From assembly GCA_013322215.1 (NCBI GenBank), contig JAAMEZ010000014.1, positions 372,001 to 436,000 of the forward strand: a DNA stretch of 64,000 nt, read 5' to 3'. The translations under genes and the position numbers were made by a program. This DNA is from Martinezella rhizogenes (GTDB lineage Bacteria; Pseudomonadota; Alphaproteobacteria; Rhizobiales; Rhizobiaceae). The notes below the pieces were generated by a model that ran no database searches, was not told where the DNA came from, and worked only from the letters and a program-made list of their open reading frames with translations. Shown piece after piece: positions 60,556-64,000 of the stretch. Each line of letters begins with the position of its first letter. Within the stretch, counting starts at the first letter, position 1.

Positions 60556-61503
60556 ATGAAAACTCTATCAAAACTAACGACGGCCTTGCTTGCGGCTGGC
60601 GCCCTCTGCGGAGGCGTATACGCTGCCAGCAACGGTCTGGACGCGAGGGCCGAGACCCGGCCTCTCTTCAACGACAAAAGGCCGATCATCACACCCCAAT
60701 CGCTGCCGGCGGGTGCCTATGATCCCAACGGGGACTTTTCCAATGACCCCAATCCGAAGATCGAACACCTCTTCCTGCCTTGGGAAGATGTCGATCTGTC
60801 GACGCTGAGCACGGCAGACGATTATGCTCGCAAGCGCGGGCGTTCACTGCTGATTACCATCGAGCCCTGGTCATGGGCCCGCAACTGGCGTGTCACGCCG
60901 ACCGATCTTCTTAACGGAATTCTGGCAGGTCACTACGATGCCAACATGACGGCGATCTGCTCTGCGGCCGCCAAGCTCAATGCGCCCGTCACTATTCGCT
61001 GGGCTCAGGAAATGGACGAGAAGAACGGGCAGTTCACCTGGGCCTACTGGAAAGCGGATGATTACGTGAAAGCCTATAGGCACGCCGTCACCGTCTGCCG
61101 CAAGAGCCTTCCCACGGCAAAATACATGTGGTCGCCGATGGGCAAAGACGGGCTCGAGGCTTACTATCCCGGGGATTCATTCGTCGACGTCGTCGGGCTG
61201 TCGGTCTTCGGTTACCAGCCGTTCGATCAGCACAAGCTCGGGCGGGATTCGACTTTTGTCGAAGCGACCAAACCCGGCTACGATCGCGTGAAGCGCTTCA
61301 AGAAACCTATCGTGATCGCGGAATTGGGCTACCAGGGAAATGAGGCCTACGTTCACGCATGGGCCGAAGAAGCCAACAAGCCGCATTCCGAATTCCCTGA
61401 CCTGCAAGCGGTGGTCTACTTCAACGACCGTGAAGTGTACCCCTGGCCGGATGGTCTGGGCAGGCCGGATTGGCGCGTTGCCACACCGCCCCTCTTGAAT
61501 TGA
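60556..61503 (+). CDS. Secreted GH26-like endo-glycanase
   Basis: A 315-residue exported protein with a signal peptide and a TIM-barrel of the GH26 (beta-mannanase-like) type. The acid/base is Glu152 in RWAQEMDEKNG, and the nucleophile Glu256 in PIVIAELGYQG. TWAYWKADDYVKAYRH and MWSPMGKDGLEAYYPGDSFVDVVGLSVFG are typical family blocks. Its place in a synthase operon suggests it trims the polymer during export, as BcsZ does for cellulose. AGGAGG lies just before ATG 60556. Confidence 0.83.
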   Translation: MKTLSKLTTALLAAGALCGGVYAASNGLDARAETRPLFNDKRPIITPQSLPAGAYDPNGDFSNDPNPKIEHLFLPWEDVDLSTLSTADDYARKRGRSLLITIEPWSWARNWRVTPTDLLNGILAGHYDANMTAICSAAAKLNAPVTIRWAQEMDEKNGQFTWAYWKADDYVKAYRHAVTVCRKSLPTAKYMWSPMGKDGLEAYYPGDSFVDVVGLSVFGYQPFDQHKLGRDSTFVEATKPGYDRVKRFKKPIVIAELGYQGNEAYVHAWAEEANKPHSEFPDLQAVVYFNDREVYPWPDGLGRPDWRVATPPLLN

Positions 61504-61533
61504 CCGTGATGATGAAAGGTTGAGGAGAAACAC

Positions 61534-62031
61534 ATGTCTTGGTTCCGTTTCATCATCCTGAATGCCATGTTCGCGATGCTGCTGGTCGGCACCGCGAGCG
61601 CGGCGACGCAACATCAAATCGATCGAATGACGGCGCGTGCGGCACATCAAGCCATGCCGATGAGCGCCAAGGAACTGAAAAAGCTCTACTCGGGACGTTC
61701 CTGGATATGGAAGGACGGGGCCGGCTTCTTCTCTCGTCATCACCGTCGATTTACGGCCTGGTCGCACACGGGCGCTCAAAAATCCTACGCCAAGGGCATC
61801 TGGTATGCGACCGATCGCGGTAGGCTCTGCATGAGCGCCGTCTGGTACAGCAAGAAAAGTGCCGCACCCAACGTGTCCTGCTTCCTGCATCGCAAGAAGG
61901 CCGGGATCATCTATCAGAAACGAGCATCAGGCGGAAAATGGTATGTGTTCCGTCATAATCCGATTAAACACGATGACGAAGTTCTGAAACTGCGGCCGGG
62001 CGACTATGTTCGCAGACATTTGCCCGGTTGA
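61534..62031 (+). CDS. DUF995 family secreted protein, second copy
   Basis: A 165-residue exported protein with a signal peptide (FAMLLVGTASA) and the same DUF995 blocks as the protein at 60002 (MSAKELKKLYSGRSWIWKDG, GIWYATDRGRLCMSAVW, CFLHRKKAGIIYQKRASGGKWYVFRH). GAGGAG upstream supports the ATG. The two copies flank the GH26-like gene, which suggests the three act together on the polymer outside the cytoplasm. Last gene of the operon. Confidence 0.8.
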   Translation: MSWFRFIILNAMFAMLLVGTASAATQHQIDRMTARAAHQAMPMSAKELKKLYSGRSWIWKDGAGFFSRHHRRFTAWSHTGAQKSYAKGIWYATDRGRLCMSAVWYSKKSAAPNVSCFLHRKKAGIIYQKRASGGKWYVFRHNPIKHDDEVLKLRPGDYVRRHLPG

Positions 62032-62045
62032 AGTCGAATACTCAC

Positions 62046-62121
62046 ATAGGGGCTTTTACTTGGATAGCGGGCGGCATGCGTCTCACCTGTTCGTCGAACC
62101 GCTATCTGGGAAAGCCCCTAT
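62046..62121. terminator. Long interrupted inverted repeat, bidirectional terminator candidate
   Basis: ATAGGGGCTTT at 62046-62056 pairs with its complement at 62111-62121 (11 bases, perfect). Inside, GATAGCGG at 62063-62070 pairs with CCGCTATC at 62099-62106 (8 bases, perfect). The arms are separated by 6- and 4-base bulges and a 28-base loop. It lies between the convergent DUF995 gene and the gene at 62161. Confidence 0.6.
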
Positions 62122-62160
62122 TCTTTGCCGCGCGCACTGCGCGACATTGGCCAGCTCAGC

Positions 62161-62481
62161 TCAAAATGCGCTGCGATTGTAACAATGCGACGTTCTTCCA
62201 AATCCGCTTGGCGTGCAGATATAGGGAGAACCCTTGAAGTAATCTTCGGCGGAAATCGAAGTCGTTTTGGAAAGCGAACTTCCGCTATAGAAGACGACGT
62301 TGTTCTTTTGATACTTCTTCATATACAGCTGAACAGTCTTATTCTTTACATGTGCATTCTCGGTAGCATTTGCATTTTCAGCCATGACTACCGAAGATGC
62401 AATTGCAAGTATTGACGATAAAAAAACACCAATCCGACGATTGCGAATGGATAGATTGCAAGAGTTTTTCCTAAAACCCAT
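62161..62481 (-). CDS. Small secreted hypothetical protein, AT-rich
   Basis: A 106-residue protein with an N-terminal export segment (IGVFLSSILAIASSVVMA) and a mature part rich in Asn, Lys, Ser and Tyr, ending with a Cys pair (SPYICTPSGFGRTSHCYNR). A strong AGGAGAG ribosome site six bases before the ATG shows it is a real gene. Its base composition is lower in GC than the neighbours. Similar short proteins with a C-terminal CTPSGFG motif are, as I recall, found in several copies in rhizobia. The function is unknown. Confidence 0.65.
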   Translation of the reverse strand: MGFRKNSCNLSIRNRRIGVFLSSILAIASSVVMAENANATENAHVKNKTVQLYMKKYQKNNVVFYSGSSLSKTTSISAEDYFKGSPYICTPSGFGRTSHCYNRSAF

Positions 62482-62989
62482 AAGTTACTCTCCTTGACAG
62501 GTTTGCTTCGTGTATTTCAGCGGAAAATATTTAAGCGACTTCTATAAATATCTTGAAAATATTAACGAAATCTGCTTAATTTCCCCTCACGGCCTTCGGG
62601 CGGGGATCTGTAACAATGCGGCCTGCAGCGGTTATAATTTGGCGCGACATTCCACGGATGCACAGAGCCTTCGCTCAGACATCCACAGACTTCTTTGGTT
62701 CGTCGGCCGACATACGCTACAAGCCGGAATTCATGTCCCAGGATACCGTGCGGTGGCTTCCTTTACGTCTATCCACTGATCTACGCGCGGTCGGATGGAC
62801 TCAAATTCGGGCTGTTTTGCGACGTTTGGAGAAAACGGCCAACGACAGGGGCTTGCGTTTTCCGCGCATGGCCCGCTTTTGCGCCGCATTGCTCGACCCC
62901 AACGGGTACCAGCGCTTATGCTCGCCTACGGCACGGACGCCGCGAGTTCCATCAGCCAATCCGGCATGCTTTGTCGAAAGGCCACCGCG
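62482..62989. other. Long upstream region of the AraC-type gene
   Basis: About 508 bases between the minus-strand gene at 62161 and the AraC-type gene. The first 110 bases are AT-rich and hold the promoter of the minus-strand gene. A 125-codon plus-strand frame (62616-62993) ends with TGA overlapping the AraC start, but its sequence is Arg/Pro-rich, resembles nothing I know, and has no good ribosome site, so I do not call it. Confidence 0.4.
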
Positions 62990-64000
62990 ATGATTTGGAA
63001 TAAGACCGGGACGACCTCCGAGCAACCAGCCTTTGTCGAACGGCGTCGGTGGCCTCGCATCTCCGAGGCTCCGCTCTGCGGCAACGCCACTGACCTGCCG
63101 GAGCTGGTCTCGCTGCCATTTTCCACCTCCAACGAGGCTCCAGGTCGGCAATTTTCGGCCTGGAAAGAGCGTATGGCACCGCTGATTGACGCTTATCTTC
63201 CCGAAAGCGCTCAGGGTGGAGATGGTTTTGCAGCAAGTCAAACCGTCTGGAATCTTGAAGGGGCGCTTCTCATCCAGCAACAAACGCCAGCCTTCAGCTA
63301 TGAACGCTCTCCGGAGAAAGTCCGCTTCAGCGCCATAGATCATTGGCAAATCACCTTCCTGCGCACCGGCAAGACATGGACCAGCGTCAATGGGCATGTG
63401 GTGGAAAACGAGCCTGGCATGATGGAAATCCGGGCGCTGGGCTGCCCGTTTTACGGCCGCACCATTAGCGCGCAATCCGTCTCCCTCATTCTACCTTGCG
63501 ATCTGTTTGCCGATCACGGCGGGCTGCCCGGAGCAAGCAACAACATTGTCCTGGGGGGCACACGCGTCAAGCTGCTGGCTGACTACATCGCTTTTCTCGA
63601 AGCGAACCTCGATCGTTTGACAAGGGACGATCTGCACAGTGTACGCAACCAGCTGCAAGAGATGATATTTCATAGCGTCACGCCGCTGGTGGATGGTCAT
63701 GCGACCGGCGATCGCAGCTCCGAGATCGGACTGATGACGAAAGCTCGTCGCTTTATCCAGAGCAATCTCGGATCAGCGGATCTAACTCCAGAAGCGTTAA
63801 GCCGTGAATTGGCAATCTCCCGAACCAGGCTTTATGAATTGTTCCAGGCATCGGGTGGTGTGTTGAACTACGTGCGCAGAAGACGACTCCTTGCCGCACG
63901 CGCAGCACTTGCCGACCTGAGCAACGGTCAGAAAATTGCAGATATCGCCAGCAATCTCGGTTTCGAATCGGCAGCCAACTTCAGCAGGGCCTTCACGCAC
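62990..64000 (+). CDS. AraC-type regulator, CuxR-like, truncated by window end
   Basis: The frame is open for 337 codons from ATG 62990 to the edge of the window. Near the N-terminus ERRRWPRI gives R19-x3-R23, like the RxxxR motif of PilZ domains and of CuxR, the c-di-GMP-binding AraC-type activator of a polysaccharide cluster in S. meliloti. The middle (about 75-210) is a probable beta-barrel sensor. The C-terminal AraC helix-turn-helix starts at about residue 245 (LTPEALSRELAISRTRLYELF, IADIASNLGFESAANFSRAF). GAAAGG upstream supports the start. The last residues are outside the window. Confidence 0.8.
   Translation, partial: MIWNKTGTTSEQPAFVERRRWPRISEAPLCGNATDLPELVSLPFSTSNEAPGRQFSAWKERMAPLIDAYLPESAQGGDGFAASQTVWNLEGALLIQQQTPAFSYERSPEKVRFSAIDHWQITFLRTGKTWTSVNGHVVENEPGMMEIRALGCPFYGRTISAQSVSLILPCDLFADHGGLPGASNNIVLGGTRVKLLADYIAFLEANLDRLTRDDLHSVRNQLQEMIFHSVTPLVDGHATGDRSSEIGLMTKARRFIQSNLGSADLTPEALSRELAISRTRLYELFQASGGVLNYVRRRRLLAARAALADLSNGQKIADIASNLGFESAANFSRAFTH

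Noticed and set aside
62616..62993. Plus-strand 125-codon frame ending on the AraC start (ATGA)
   Set aside because: The overlap is suggestive of coupling, but the sequence is Arg/Pro-rich, matches no family I know, and lacks a ribosome site.

Overview
The window reads as chromosome or large-replicon DNA of an alphaproteobacterium of the order Hyphomicrobiales, most likely the Rhizobium/Agrobacterium/Sinorhizobium group. The reasons are the families present (IalB-like protein, DUF995 proteins, ExoF-type exporter, ExoY-type sugar transferase, a CuxR-like AraC regulator), the high-GC genes separated by AT-rich intergenic islands, and a 44-base palindromic repeat of the kind scattered through rhizobial genomes. 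I saw no rRNA, tRNA, insertion sequence, phage or CRISPR array. Nearly every gene concerns the cell surface or its control.

Layout. 1-5475: stress and housekeeping genes (BON protein, MgtC/SapB protein, EamA transporter, a stand-alone alanyl-tRNA-synthetase-like protein with an odd start region, IalB-family protein). 5636-9905: two small secreted proteins, then a curli-type functional amyloid operon on the minus strand (major curlin of 14 repeats, CsgH, curlin-like minor subunit, CsgF, CsgG). 10232-13706: a possible toxin/antitoxin-like pair, a DUF6941 protein, and LuxR-type and Crp/Fnr-type regulators lying among AT-rich islands. 13960-47029: a large Wzx/Wzy-type exopolysaccharide locus (pyruvyl transferase, polymerase, GH16 glycanase, flippase, ExoY-like priming transferase, glycosyltransferases, Wzc-like protein fused to a GT2 glycosyltransferase, ExoF/Wza exporter). 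Inside it sits a PKS/NRPS assembly line: A-PCP, KS-AT-ACP-aminotransferase-C-A-PCP, and C-PCP-TE, with its own Sfp-type activating enzyme, a sugar-aminotransferase-type enzyme, a GMC oxidoreductase and a formyltransferase-like/Gint1-like protein. 47443-54144: a GGDEF-EAL protein followed by a duplicated partner-switching module (two GHKL-like proteins, two STAS domains, one SpoIIE-type phosphatase). 54724-62031: a synthase-type polysaccharide operon (UDP-xylose synthase, 4-epimerase, cellulose-synthase-like GT2, UDP-glucose dehydrogenase, GH26-like hydrolase, two DUF995 proteins). 62990 to the window end: a truncated AraC regulator with a PilZ-like RxxxR motif.

How it may work together. The region looks like a biofilm/surface-matrix island with three matrix systems (curli, a Wzy-dependent polysaccharide, a synthase-dependent pentose-containing polysaccharide) and c-di-GMP and phospho-switch control between them. 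The most unusual part is the assembly line inside the polysaccharide locus. Its domain order predicts a short amino-acid/malonate/glycine product carrying a transaminated beta-carbon. No dedicated small-molecule exporter is visible, so the product may be attached to, or exported with, the polysaccharide; this is inference.
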